A model generated the notes under the pieces. That model had not been told where the DNA came from. It saw only the letters and a list, made by a program, of their open reading frames with translations, and did not search any database. Position numbers and translations under genes: made by a program. Positions 23,118 through 33,813 of a DNA stretch of 64,000 nucleotides are shown here, piece by piece. The DNA lies in contig NC_073639.1 in the NCBI RefSeq assembly GCF_029407905.1, forward strand, positions 42,053,501-42,117,500. The letters run 5' to 3'. The stretch comes from Bubalus kerabau (taxonomy: Eukaryota > Chordata > Mammalia > Artiodactyla > Bovidae). How positions within the stretch are numbered: position 1 is the stretch's first letter; each line of letters begins with the position of its first letter.

Positions 23118-24021
23118 AATGGGGCTATGTCCCTATAAACTAAGCATACATTGAATAAACCATAAGTGGAAAATGCAGATAATATACCTAACCTACTGAG
23201 CATCATAGTATAGCATAGCCTACTTTAAACACACTCAGAACACTTACTTTAACTTTCAATTGGAGAAGTCATCTATGACAAAGCTATAATAAAATGCAGA
23301 ATAGCTTATGTAGTTAATGAATACTATACTGAAAGTGAAAAACGAATGGTTGTTTGAGTTTAGAATGGTTGTAAGCACATCTATTGTTTACCCTCATGAT
23401 GGCATGGCTGGCTGGCAGCTGCCACTGCCCAGCGTCACAAGACATGACTTAACTGCATATCCCTACTCTAGCAAACTATCAAAATTCAAATTTCAGAGTA
23501 TAGTTCCTATTAAATGTATATGGCTTTTGCACCATTGTAAAGTCAAGCCATTGTAAGTCAGGGACTTTTTGTGAAAAGATTTGGACTGTTATTGGACTTA
23601 ACATGTTTTCCATTATAGTATCTCAAGTACCTGGGAAACTGTATTTTGATTAATAGTAGAGTTAGCCAAGGCTTTTCAGTACAGGGCCAGAGAAAAAATA
23701 TTTTTGGCTTTGCAGGCATGAACAGTTCTTTAACATATCTAGAAGTCAGGTAAAAGAGCCTCACACTGGCCAACTATGGAACATTTTAGCCTAATAGATT
23801 ATACCTCCTTGAATACAATTAATTCAAGCAAGAATAAATAATAAATGAAAAGAATAAATAATCAATGCTTAAATTGATGAATCACAGCTTTAAAAAAGTG
23901 GGTATTCATGTGATCTCAATGAATCTCCAATAAAATAGTTGTTAATTACAAAGGGAAAAGGGTAATTTTACAGTAGAGAAAATTGGCAGCCACATCCTTT
24001 TATCCAGCTAGTAAAGTTTCT
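23118..24021. other. Unassigned DNA
   Basis: No gene or nameable repeat seen. Confidence 0.45.
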
Positions 24022-24213
24022 TGTTATTGTTTAGTCAATATGTCATACCTAACTCTTTGAAAATACATGGACTATAGCCTGCCAGGATCCTCTGCCCAAG
24101 GAATTTCCCAGGCAATAATATTGGAGTGGATTGCCATTACTTTCCCCATGGTCGAACTTGAGTCTCCTGATTGGAAGGCGAATTCTTTACCACTGAGCAA
24201 CCTGGGAAGCCCA
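24022..24213 (-). mobile_element. Bov-tA SINE
   Basis: Reverse-strand copy from TTGTTATTGTTTAGTCAATA to CACTGAGCAACCTGGGAAGC; diverged. Confidence 0.87.
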
Positions 24214-24358
24214 CCTGAAAAATTTACATATCAGTAATTGGACACATAAAAGTTGTATGGCACCTGATAAAATGCAATTTGAAAAGAATAAATATGCTAA
24301 AGTTGCTTCTGCCCCCAAAATGGATAATTTGAATTTATTCATAAAGAAGCATCAGACA

Positions 24359-24369
24359 GTGCTCGCTTT

Positions 24370-24415
<46 letters not shown>

Positions 24416-24462
24416 GGCCCCGGCGCAAGGATGACACGCAAATTCGTGAAGCGTTCCATATT
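24359..24462 (+). pseudogene. U6 spliceosomal snRNA retropseudogene
   Basis: U6 is the catalytic small nuclear RNA of the spliceosome. The 104 bases run from GTGCTCGCTT to GCGTTCCATATT and include the invariant ATACAGAGAAGATTAGCATG, the ACAGAGA box that pairs with the 5' splice site. By eye it differs from canonical U6 at two sites: CTTTGGC for CTTCGGC in the 5' stem-loop, and CCCCGGC for CCCCTGC. The normal 3' oligo-U is replaced by an 18-A tract (24463-24480). The direct repeat AAAGAAGCATCAGACA (24343-24358 and 24479-24494) flanks it. Tail plus TSD show LINE-driven retroposition, so it is an insert rather than a U6 locus with its own Pol III promoter. Confidence 0.93.
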
Positions 24463-24594
24463 AAAAAAAAAAAAAAAAAAAGAAGCATCAGACAACTCCA
24501 AACTGATAAACATTCTACAAATGTGCTTGAAAATTTTGTGTAAGGTTGGAATCATATTGAAATAAATAAGTAAAAATAAAACAGTCCATGAACC

Positions 24595-25029
24595 TGTTAG
24601 GTAGTTAGAATAGGAAAAAGGAGACCAGAATGGCAATGCCTAAAAGACAAAGAAGGGAAAAGCCTGCAAATATATAACAAATGAAGGTCTCAGGACCAGA
24701 GTGAGGACCTCAGGTAAAACAAACAGCCCTCCAGGTTAGCCTAATTTACATAGGCCAGGCTCAGGGGGAAAAAAAAAAAGTATAAAAACAGATCCCAAGT
24801 TGAGCTGGCGGCTTCTATTCTCTTTGCATCTTTTGGGTCAGTCCGCCATCATGCCTCAAGGATGTATTTTCCTTTGCTTTCTAAATAAAACTGAGATGTA
24901 ACAGAGCTATAACACTGGTCCATCCAAGCAAATTACATGGGGCTGTAACACTGGTTCATCTGCGGAAATTATACAGGGCTGTAACACTGATCCATCCATC
25001 GCTTCAAATTTTTACACACTCCCCCAACA
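24595..25029 (+). mobile_element. 5' LTR of the provirus
   Basis: Starts TGTTAGGTAGTTAG and ends CCCCCAACA. TATAAAA is at 24781-24787 and AATAAA at 24884-24889. After the signal come three units of a 36-bp repeat (24904-24939, 24940-24975, and 24976-25002 partial) built on CTGTAACACTGGTTCATC. Compared with the 3' LTR and the solo LTR it lacks about 28 bases after CTTCAAATTTTT. Confidence 0.92.
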
Positions 25030-25033
25030 TTTA

Positions 25034-25051
25034 TGGTGCTGTGACTCGGAT
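25034..25051 (+). promoter_or_regulatory. Primer-binding site, tRNA-His type
   Basis: TGGTGCTGTGACTCGGAT lies four bases after the LTR end. It complements the 3' end of tRNA-His with one apparent mismatch (T for C at the seventh base) and would have primed minus-strand DNA synthesis. Confidence 0.8.
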
Positions 25052-27350
25052 TTAACCTGGCTAAAACAACCTTGGCTCAGCCCCTGTGAGGTGGAGGCCA
25101 AACACAGCAGAAGCCTGATTCAGCAAAAGCTACCATGGTGGAAGCGGAATGCAAAGAAAAGCCAGCGCAGGGGAAGTGACAAGAAGCCCAGCATGCTGGA
25201 AACCAGGACAGCAAAACTAAACTAAGCAGAAAGCTCACGTGGCTCAGTCTCAGATTCCAGAAGACCTCCAGTTAAGGCAGGAGGTCCTTGCTCCTAAGGC
25301 TGGAAGGACATATGGCTAACAAAATCTTAATTCCTTTACAATCTCTCATTTGTTGTTTCCTCAAACCCCACCACGAACAGGCTAACAGCAAGTGAGTGTA
25401 ATTGAGGGACTCTGCCAGGAGCTACTCCTCAGTGTGTCCCAAAAGCTCCACTATCTGCTGTGCCCTAATAGCTGTTGCCCAAGTGAGTAGTGGGGTTTTC
25501 TGTCCTTAATCTTCATTCCAAGGATCAGGCCAATGAAAACTGAGCACAGGCCAGGTATTTATAAGATTTTCTGGCAGATTATGAAGGGGATTTCTCAGCA
25601 TGTTTTTCCCACTACTTTTTCCTCCTGTCCTTCAGCTCCTCTCTCCTGGACTTGAGTCTGGCCAAAACCCATGGAGCTGGCTTCAGAATCTCATGAACCT
25701 CAGGCTCTGATGTCTTATTTCCAAAATTCAATGAGAGACACAGCAATAGGTAAGAGGTGGATTTGTTTGGATTCAGAGAGAAGCACACTCCACAGGGTGT
25801 GGGCCATCACAGAGGAGAGTGCAGTGGTCATGGAATGTGGTATGGTTAGTTTTTTTCCAGCTGGGTGATTTCATATGCTAATGAGTGGGAACCACTCACT
25901 TCGTCTTTTGACAGTGTCTTGGAACTGTCCTGGCACCTCTGTGTGTGTTATTTAGCTTGCAGATTGAGAATCAAGGTTTAGTTGAATTTGACTTGTCACC
26001 TTGGACCCATCTGATTTTAATTGGTCTATGTTATGCCCTTGGGCTATGCCATTTTTTTCAAAAATTGTGCTCTGCCCCTTTCCCTCCTGTTTCATGCTTA
26101 TTTCCTGAGCTGTCTGGGCCCACAATGTTGCCTCTACAATCTTCTGGAGGGACAACCAGAAAGTATCTGGCCCTTGGGAGAGAAACATTGTATAATATCC
26201 AATCCCTCTAGGTATTCAGGGCTTTATCTTCCATGTTTCTTACAACATGTGTGACAACAACATCTCTCAGTGAACCGATTAAGGCAGTGACAGGCACAAA
26301 TGCCTAGAAGCCCATCTGTTGGCATCTCTTCAAGGGCAGTTGGGCCTCCAGGGATAAGTTTTCCGCTTTGGGAGTTAGCCCTGAAGGCTGTTTGGACCCA
26401 AATCCTTACCACCTTTTCCCTAAAGTTACAAACATACCCCCGGATCAAATCTCCACTCCACTTTTATGGAACATCTCGTCTGTTGCCTCTTATCAGTTTG
26501 TTCTTTAACCACTTACCAACTCCTACAACCAGGACCCTGCCCCCTTGTAGGCAACATTGCTCCACCCTGCTTATTGTTAAAATACTCTTAATGCCCTTAA
26601 CAGGACCAGATAACCCACTCATTTGTCATTACTTCTGTTATTACCTAAAGTAGGTATATGACAATGAAATATTTACCATTGGAGACACCCTAACCTGCTC
26701 TTATTGAGGACTAGAGGAGGAAATCAGTGACTTATGGTCCCTCAGAGCAGTAAGAGGACAAGGCTTTTGGCTGCTTCACGGGTTCCCAGTCTCAGGACAC
26801 AGGCTTGGATTGCTTTAAAGTGAATAATTGCTTTACATCATGATATCTATGCCCATCTGTGGTGAACAAACTGGCAGTGAGTTAAGATTACAACTCCTTA
26901 ATCCTACCCAGCACTGGTCATGCTGGAGACCTTGGGGACACCCAACTCCAGTCCAGGGATCCCTGGAGGTCGACCTGCCTTGACATGCCTAGGGATCTGG
27001 TCCTTGAAAGTTTGTCATGCCTCAACCTGTTCGGGGATCCATCAGTCCAGGGGTCCCAGAAGGTAAACATGCTTCGACCTACCCAGGGACCCAATTCTCG
27101 GGAGACCGACCTGCCTCGACCTGCTCAGGGATTCTGTGTCCAGGAGGCCGTCATGCTTCAGCCTGCCTGGGGATCTGCACCCTTTCCCAGGGATGCCTTG
27201 CTCTCAGGTTGCAACAGTACTAGGTAGGATAAGCTTTGAAAAGACTCACCTTAACGAAGCCCATGCATGGAAATTGAAGGAAGCCTATTTGTTTCTCTTT
27301 TTCTCTCTCTCTCTCTTTTTTTTTCCCTCCCTGTCATCACTGTCTTTCAG
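25052..27350 (+). other. Long proviral leader / pre-gag region
   Basis: About 2.3 kb between the primer site and gag, much longer than the few hundred bases of simple gammaretroviruses. Frames of 60-117 codons (for example 26300-26653) have no motif. The end holds a degenerate repeat array (26968-27185) and a pyrimidine-rich tract (27290-27345) before gag. That tract followed by TTTCAG at 27345-27350 resembles a splice acceptor immediately before the gag ATG; this is an observation on sequence only. Confidence 0.6.
26968..27185 (+). repeat. Degenerate 40-52-bp tandem array in proviral leader
   Basis: Five units start near 26968, 27013, 27065, 27105 and 27145. Each carries a core like CATGCCTCAACCTG followed by CAGGGATC-like bases, at spacings of 45, 52, 40 and 40 bases. 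The units are well diverged from each other. Confidence 0.65.
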
Positions 27351-28732
27351 ATGGGAAATAACCAGTTCACTTCCCAACAGACACCCTTGAGATGCCTCCT
27401 TGATAACTGGAAGCTGTTTGATCCTCTAATCCTAGAGAAATCACTTAAAATACTTTTGTGCCACTTTGTGGCCATGGTATCCTCTAGGGGACAAGAAACA
27501 CTGGCCTGAGGATGGAAGTTTAAATTACAATACCATCCCACAGCTAGAATTATTCTGCAAAAGACAAGGGAAATGGACAGAGATCCCCTATGTTCAAATT
27601 TTCTTCCAACTAAGAGATATGAAGGAACTCTGTCTTAAGTATGGTATTGTTGTATGCCCTAAAAGTGAACCTACTAGACAAATGGTGTTAAGCACAGACA
27701 ACCAAGAGAAAGAACCCCCCTGTGAAGGCTCACCTCTCATAGCTTCCAAGTTGCTTGGTTCTCCTTCCTTGGATCCAAATGTGCCCCATATTTGGAGTAC
27801 CCCCTCCACAAAAGCCAACTTGAGTGTGTCCCTTAGTTCAAACTGGAGGAGAATTTGGACCAACCTGGGTCAATAAGCCCTTCTCTCTCTTAGAGCTAAG
27901 ACAGATCAAACAAGATCTGGAAAGCTATACAGATGACCCAGGCAAATGTATACATACATTCCAAAATATTACTTTGGTCTTTGACTTGACATGGAAGAAC
28001 ATCATGGTCATATTTAATCAAACTTTATCTTACCCTGAGCATGCTAGGGCCTTAAAGGAAGCCTGGAGGTATGCTACTAGGCTTCACATGTCAAATAATA
28101 AATAATACCCAGTAGGGGAAGCTGCAGTTCCCTCCTCAGATTATAATTGGAATTATAATGACCCTGAACACATCTGGGAAAGGGATCATTTTCTTATCTG
28201 TGTGAAGGCAGGACCGAAAGCAGCCCAGCAAAAAGTAATCAGCTATGCCTGGGTCTCAGCAATAACTCAGGAACCCGATGAGAACCCCATTGCCTTTCTG
28301 GAAAAGCTAAAAGAGGCCCTTGAAAAGTTTACCAATCTGGACTTAGACTCTTATGAGAGACAGGTGATTTTAAAGGACAAATTACTGTACCAATGTGCAT
28401 CACACATCAGAATAAAGTTGAAACAGCTACAGCAGCAGGACACTGCTGCCTCTTTTGATGAGATGGTCCAGACAGCCACCAATACCTTTTATACCAGAGA
28501 ACAGGAGAGAGAGGCCAAGGACCAGGGGAGGGAGAAAAGCAAAGATACAAGGCATACCCAGATGCTGAACATCCTCCAGGGAAGCTGTATGGCAAACCCT
28601 GAGTCCTTGAAGAAAAAGACGTGAGGCAAATGCCTAATCTGTAGACAGGTGGGACATTGGGCCAAAGAGTGTCCAAACCGTGACAAGTTTTCTAAAATGG
28701 CTTGCTACAAATGCCATCAACTAGGACATTGA
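27351..28732 (+). pseudogene. Retroviral gag, broken
   Basis: Gag would build the retroviral core. The start at 27351 gives an N-terminal Met-Gly, the usual myristoylation signal for membrane targeting. Matrix continues to about 27510, then a frameshift moves it to the frame at 27466-27876 (SLNYNTIPQLELFC). Capsid follows in two more pieces (27824-28105 and 28202-28624). The second contains a major-homology-type stretch (TQEPDENPIAFLEKLKEAL) and then a charged, coiled-coil-like Arg/Lys/Glu/Gln run. Nucleocapsid has a CX2CX4HX4C knuckle at 28631-28672. The second knuckle (28703-28744) has CX2CX4H, then a stop, and Tyr in place of the last Cys. At least three frame breaks make it non-functional. 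Confidence 0.85.
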
Positions 28733-28839
28733 GCATCACTCTACCCTCAGGACTCAAGAGCCTCAAGATCAAGTGCAAAGCTTCCCTCAAGATGGTTCAC
28801 TAGGACTGAAGTGGCCCATTCCAGCCAACCCGCCTGTCA

Positions 28840-29140
28840 CAATAATGATCCCAGGGCTTGAGTCAAGGGTGCAACTGGGTGTGGCAGGTAGGCCCAAAAA
28901 TTTCTTGATTGACACAGGGGCTACTACTCTGTCTTGATCTCTTACTCCGTAGCCTTCTCCTCCCAAACCTGTACCATTTTGGGTGCTACAGGAAAAGCAA
29001 CTATTAAAAGATTCACCCAAAAAACGTATTTGTTGCTGTGATGGACAAATATTTTTCCCACCAGTTTATGGTGGTCCCTGAGTGTCTACTCCCTTATTGG
29101 GAAGAAATATACTCACTAAGCTGGGGACCACTCTTGTGAT
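28840..29140 (+). pseudogene. Retroviral protease, broken
   Basis: Aspartic protease that would cleave Gag and Pol. The active-site triplet Asp-Thr-Gly starts at 28911 in the context FLIDTGATTLS, directly followed by a stop (TGA). The C-terminal part with LLGRNILTKLG survives in the frame from 29082. The two halves are in different frames. Confidence 0.83.
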
Positions 29141-29249
29141 GGGAAGCTTTTCAGCCCCTAGAGCCCTACAGCTTCTGGTTACTACTGAAGAACCCATTAT
29201 GTCTCCAATAGAGAGGGACCAAAAACTATGGGAGGACAAAATTAACCCC

Positions 29250-30140
29250 CAGGTGTGGGACTAGGGAACTGGGCGAGCCCACCAAGCTGAACTGGTCATC
29301 ATTGTCCTCCAAGATCCCTCTTGGTTTCCAAACCAGAAAGAATATCCCCTCAGAAGAAACTTGGGAAGGATTACAGCCTCTAATAAATTCCTTGCCTGTG
29401 GGCTACTGGTTCCCACCAGTTCACCGTGTAACACCCCGAACCTCCATGTAAATAAAAAGGATGGGACTTGGTGAATGATTCAAAATCTTTGGATCATAAA
29501 TGAAGATGTAGTCCCCATCCGTCCCACAGTACCCAATCCCTATGTAATCTTGTGAGAAATCCCTCCCAGTGCCAGGTGGTTTACAGTCTTGGATCTCAAA
29601 GATGGATTCTTTTGCATACCATTGACTAAAGAATCCCAATATCTTTTTGCCTTTGAGTGGGAGGCTCCAGGAGAAAAACACCAACAGATGACTTGGACAG
29701 TATTACCTCAGGGGTTCAGAGAGAGCCCCCACTTATTTGGAGAGGCCCTTAGCCAGGATGTCCTAGATCTGGACATGGGACCTAATGGGAAAATGCCCCA
29801 AAACATGAAATTCAGGTTTTAAACTTTTTGGCAGCAAGGGGATATAAAGTCTCCCATGCTAAGGCACAGAGAGTTGAGACAAAGGTCACTTATCTGGGAG
29901 TTCAGATTACATACAAGCCCAGGAGGCTGTCCTCTGATCAAGTACAAGGAATCTTCCAGTTGCACTCCCTCATGACTCAAAAACAATTGTGAGCTTTCCT
30001 GGCGCTAACTGGGTATGGAAGAATCTGGATACCCAACTATGGTCTTATATGAAAGCTTGAAGGGATGGGGTGATTCAATCCCACTGATGTGGGGAACTCC
30101 TCAAAACAAGGCAGAGGCTACACTAAAACGAACCTTAACG
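29250..30140 (+). pseudogene. Retroviral reverse transcriptase, active-site motif lost
   Basis: Palm domain of pol. Motif A is present (TVLDLKDGFFCIPL, first catalytic Asp codon at 29592), as is motif B (LPQGF from 29704). Between the end of that frame (about 29815) and the next recognisable stretch, which begins at 29813-29830 in another frame (VLNFL...GYKVSHAK), the segment that should hold the YxDD catalytic pair is missing. The joint looks like a deletion of several tens of bases, not point mutation. Further stops follow through 30140. The enzyme could not be active even without the stops. Confidence 0.83.
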
Positions 30141-30499
30141 TAAGCACTTGCCTTGAGGTTGTTAGACCCAGAAAAAGCATTCCAGGTTGGGACATGAGTC
30201 CCAGCCTGTAGCTTACCTATCCAAGAGGCTCGACCCAATCACCCAAGCCTGGCCTCCCTGCTTTTGAAATCTTGCAACTATTCCAATGTTGATAGAAGAT
30301 ACTTTAAAACTCTCTTTTTGGGGCAAATTAACTATTTTTACCAGCTACCAAGTGAAACAACTCCTAAATGGGAGAGGCGTCTGATCAAAGGATCCTCAGA
30401 TATTGAGGAGTGCTGATGGAAAATCCTGACTATATCCTCTTGTGAGATTCTTAACTTGGCCACCCATCTGCCTTCCCCGGAGGACTCTCCCCCCTTTCA

Positions 30500-31037
30500 C
30501 TCCTGCTTAGAAACCTTGGACCACGGGACAAAATCACAAGAGGGATTGTCAGAAGATCCTTTGACCAATCCTGAGGAAATCTGATACACTGATGGAAGCA
30601 GCTTTGTCTTGGATGGAAAAAGAAGAGCTGGATATGCAGTACTCTCCAATTTTGAGACCGTAAAGCCTAAACCTTTGCCTCCAGGAACTTCAGCCCAATT
30701 AGCTGAGCTCATAGCCCTGACTCGAGCTTTAGAGCTGAGAAAAGGAAAAAGAGTAGCCATTTACACTGACTCCAAGTATGCCTTTCTGGGGCTACATGCG
30801 CATACTGCTATTTGGAAATAAAGAGTCCACTTGACCGCCCAAGGGTTCCCAATGAAATATGGTGATCAAATCCTTAGGCTCTTAGAGGCAGTTCATCTAC
30901 CCACTAAGGTTTTAGTCTCCCACTGTAAGGGACACCAAAAAGGGAGCACAGAAGTGACACTAGGGGAACAAGCAGCCAATCAGGCAGCTAAGAAAGCAGC
31001 ATTACAGAACAATAACCTCCTTATGTTGCCACCTTAG
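30500..31037 (+). pseudogene. Retroviral RNase H, degraded
   Basis: Degrades the RNA of RNA-DNA hybrids. Three acidic residues are visible: Asp in YTDGSSF (codon 30591), Glu in AQLAELIAL (30705) and Asp in YTDSKYAF (30768). Near the fourth, HCKGHQKG is intact, but the Asp expected in the following block is Asn (codon 30978). An in-frame TGA lies just before YTDG, and TAA near 30820 splits the domain. Confidence 0.85.
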
Positions 31038-31129
31038 TTCCACAGACTAATCTGCCAAAAACTCCTTCATGTATCAAAGGTGAGACTCTTATAACTAAGA
31101 ATAAGGGCTTTCAAGAAGATCATATGGGA

Positions 31130-32257
31130 TAGTTCCACAGGGAGGGACTCCTTTTTCTGCCTGGAAACCGCCAATGGAAGTTGGTTTACTCCTTACATGC
31201 CACCACTCATTTAGGGGAGAAGACCCTCCAAAGATTAGTAGAAAGGTCCTTCAGAGGAACAGGGTTCCAAACAACTATAAGGCAAGTGGTCTCCTCTTGT
31301 TCCACTTGCCAATTAAACAACCCCAAGGAGCTCGAAGACCCCAGCTGGCCCAGCCTGTCCAACAATGTGGAACGTATCCAGGAGAGGACTGGCAGATGGA
31401 CTTCACCCAGATGCCAATTTCCCAAGTGTATAAATAACTATTAGTCATGATGGATACATTCACAGGATGGATTGAAGGCTTTCCCACCCCGACTGAGAAA
31501 ACTAAGGAGGTAGTAAAAAAAAAAAAAAAAAAAATGCCTCATGGAATCATTCCGAGATTTGGTCTGCCCAAGTCATTACAAAGTGACAGTGGAACATCAT
31601 TTACTTTTAAGGTCACCCAAAGGGTCTCTGAAGCATTGAGCATTTCTTATTATCTCCATTGTGCCTAGAGGCCTTAGCCTTCAGGAAAAGTAGGAAGAGC
31701 AAACCAATTCTTAAAATCAGCAATAAAAGTGATAACCCTGGGATGGAAGGAGGCTTTACCAATAGCTCTCCTCCACACCTGTATTTCCCCTAAGGAACAG
31801 GTTGATCTCAGTCCTTATGAAATGCTATATGGGAGACCTTTTGTTTATGCCAATGGCCTCTTCCTTGATCCAGAGGCTCAGCCCCTCCAGTCTTACACCA
31901 TGGCCATTGGGCAATTCCAACAAGATGTACACTTGTGGGGTGTCAACCAGGACCAAGATTCTAAAAATTCACCATATATGCTCCAGTTACTCAAGTCCTA
32001 ATTAAAGTCTGAAAAGATGTGTCCCCAAAGTCTCACTCCAGCCCACATGGAAGGGTCCCTACCCTGTAATACTTTCTACCCCCACAGCAGTCAAGGAACT
32101 AGAACACAAATCCTGGATTCAGTATTCATGAGTCAAGCCATGGAAGAAAAGAGAAGAGTACACTCAATACATCTGTGAGCCCTTGGGAGATCTCAGATAC
32201 CTATTCAGGACTATAAATGAGTGCCATTCTAATGAACACACCCAAAATTAAGCTTCT
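31130..32257 (+). pseudogene. Retroviral integrase, degraded
   Basis: Inserts viral DNA into the genome. The zinc-binding HHCC domain is complete: HATTH (His codons 31196 and 31208) and CSTC (31298-31309). In the core the first Asp lies in WQMDF (31399) and the second in QSDSG (31585). The Glu expected 36 codons further, at exactly 31693, is a Gly codon (GGA), beyond an in-frame stop. A 20-A run (31513-31532) replaces part of the core and encodes a Lys tract. The C-terminal WKGPYPV motif near 32050 marks the GPY/F domain typical of class I integrases. It ends around 32257. Confidence 0.87.
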
Positions 32258-32269
32258 GGGGATAAGATT

Positions 32270-33813
32270 TCCCAGGACAGCTCTAAAGAGTCAACACAGC
32301 TTGGCAAGGGTTGTACTCCAAAATAGACAGGAGATAGATCTCCTGATCCCAGAACAATGAGATACTGGAGCTGTCTTAAATAAGGCATGTTGTTTCTGGG
32401 CAAATAGTTCCAGCTAAGTTAAATAAAGTCTCACAATCCTCAAGAAAAGCATTCAGATCCTACAGGACCTCAAAGAATGAGCTGGAGAGCTCTCGGCGTG
32501 GCTACAATCTCTCTTTAGGGGATCCTTCTCCTAGCGAGGGGGAATTTGGAGTTGGCTAATGCTCCTACTTAATGTCACCCTGCTTATTTAACTTCTATAC
32601 AGAGTACATCATGAGAAACACTGGGCTGGAAGAAGCATAAGCTGGAATCAAGATTGCCGGGAGAAATATCAACAACCTCAGATATGCTGATGACACCACC
32701 CTTATGGCAGAAAGTGAAGAGAAACTAAAAAGCCTCTTGATGAAAGTGAAAGAGGAGAGTGAAAAAGTTGGCTTAAAGCTCAACATTCAGAAAATGAAGA
32801 TCGTGGCATCTGGTCCCATCACTTCATGGCAAACAGATGTGGAAACAGTGGAAACAGTGTCAGACTTTATTTTGGGGGGTTCCAAAATCACTGCAGATTG
32901 TGATTACACCCATGAAATGAAAAGATGTTTACTCATTGGAAGAAAAGTTACGACCAACCTAGATAGCATATTCAAAAGCAGAGACATTACTTTGCCAACA
33001 AAGGTGTGTCTAGTCAAGGCTATGATTTTTCCAGTGGTCATGTATGGATGTGAGAGTTGGACTGTGAAGATGGCTGAGCGCCGAAGAATTGATACTTTTG
33101 AACTGTGGTGTTGGAGAAGGCTCTTGAAAGTCTCTTGGACTGCAAGGAGATCCAACCAGTCCATTCTAAATGAGATCAGCCCTGGGTGTTCTTTGGAAGC
33201 AAGGATACTAAAGCTGAAACTCCAGCCCTTTGGCCACCTCATGCGAAGAGTTGACTCATTGGAAAAGACTCTGATGCTGGGAGGGATTGGGGGCAGGAGG
33301 AAAAGGGGACGACAGAGGATGAGATGGATGGATGGCATAACTGACTTGATGGACGTGAGTTTGAGTGAACTCCGGGAGATGGTGATGGACAGGAAGGCCT
33401 GACGTGCTGCGATTCATGGGGTCGCAGAGTCGGACACGACTGAGTGACTGAACCGAACCGAACTGAACGGAATGCCCCTACTAATCCCTGTTATCACCAT
33501 ATTGATGCTGCTTATGATTGCTCCATGTAGTATCAATTGTCTAACCTGTTTTGTCTCTGCCCAGGTCAACAAGCTACAACATGCAGTGCCAGTTCAACAA
33601 GGATATACAAAACTACACCCAACCACAGAAAATATCACTCACCCTTACCTGGACACCACTTTAAGGACTCTGAGGCTTGAGACTAGCAAGAGGGGGAGGC
33701 CCAATGCCCCTTGCCACCCCAGTTCAGCAGGAAGTAGCCAGAGAGACCTCAATATCCCTATTCCCAAAGAATTGGGCCTCCCATCTCTTGAGGCGGTATT
33801 GTTAGGTAGTTAA
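32270..33813 (+). pseudogene. Envelope stump: TM subunit only, split by BovB
   Basis: Env would mediate cell entry; only the membrane-anchored subunit remains. The integrase end (about 32257) is followed almost at once by the TM segment preceding the disulfide motif (32285-32345) and by a CC pair near 32388. The partner Cys of the CX6CC motif is Gly, and a stop lies between. The whole surface subunit is gone. After further heptad-type sequence to about 32573 the gene is cut by a BovB insert. It resumes at 33471 with a hydrophobic membrane span (LLIPVITILMLLMIAPC) and a short cytoplasmic tail. The C-terminal frame runs 13 codons into the 3' LTR. Confidence 0.78.
32574..33470 (+). mobile_element. 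BovB LINE inserted in env, with TSD
   Basis: 897-bp 5'-truncated BovB, starting GTCACCCTGCTTATTTAACT and ending with AACCGAACCGAACTGAACGG. The flanking repeats AATGCTCCTACTTAAT (32558-32573) and AATGCCCCTACTAAT (33471-33485) are a slightly diverged TSD. The YADD motif is intact (32683-32694), and 232 codons stay open from 32704 to 33402, which is long for this window. Orientation matches the provirus. Confidence 0.94.

Noticed and set aside
24359..24462. Functional U6 snRNA gene
   Set aside because: Poly(A) tail, TSD and missing 3' oligo-T show it is a retroposed copy.
26968..27185. CRISPR-like array
   Set aside because: Units are degenerate, spacing irregular, no constant repeat and spacer pattern, and the host is a mammal.
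32704..33402. 232-codon open frame as a host gene
   Set aside because: It is the C-terminal part of the BovB polyprotein within a truncated insert with a TSD.
33684..33698. Polypurine tract of the provirus
   Set aside because: Purine-rich AAGAGGGGGAGG is about 100 bp from the 3' LTR start; a working tract should abut it, so no feature was called.
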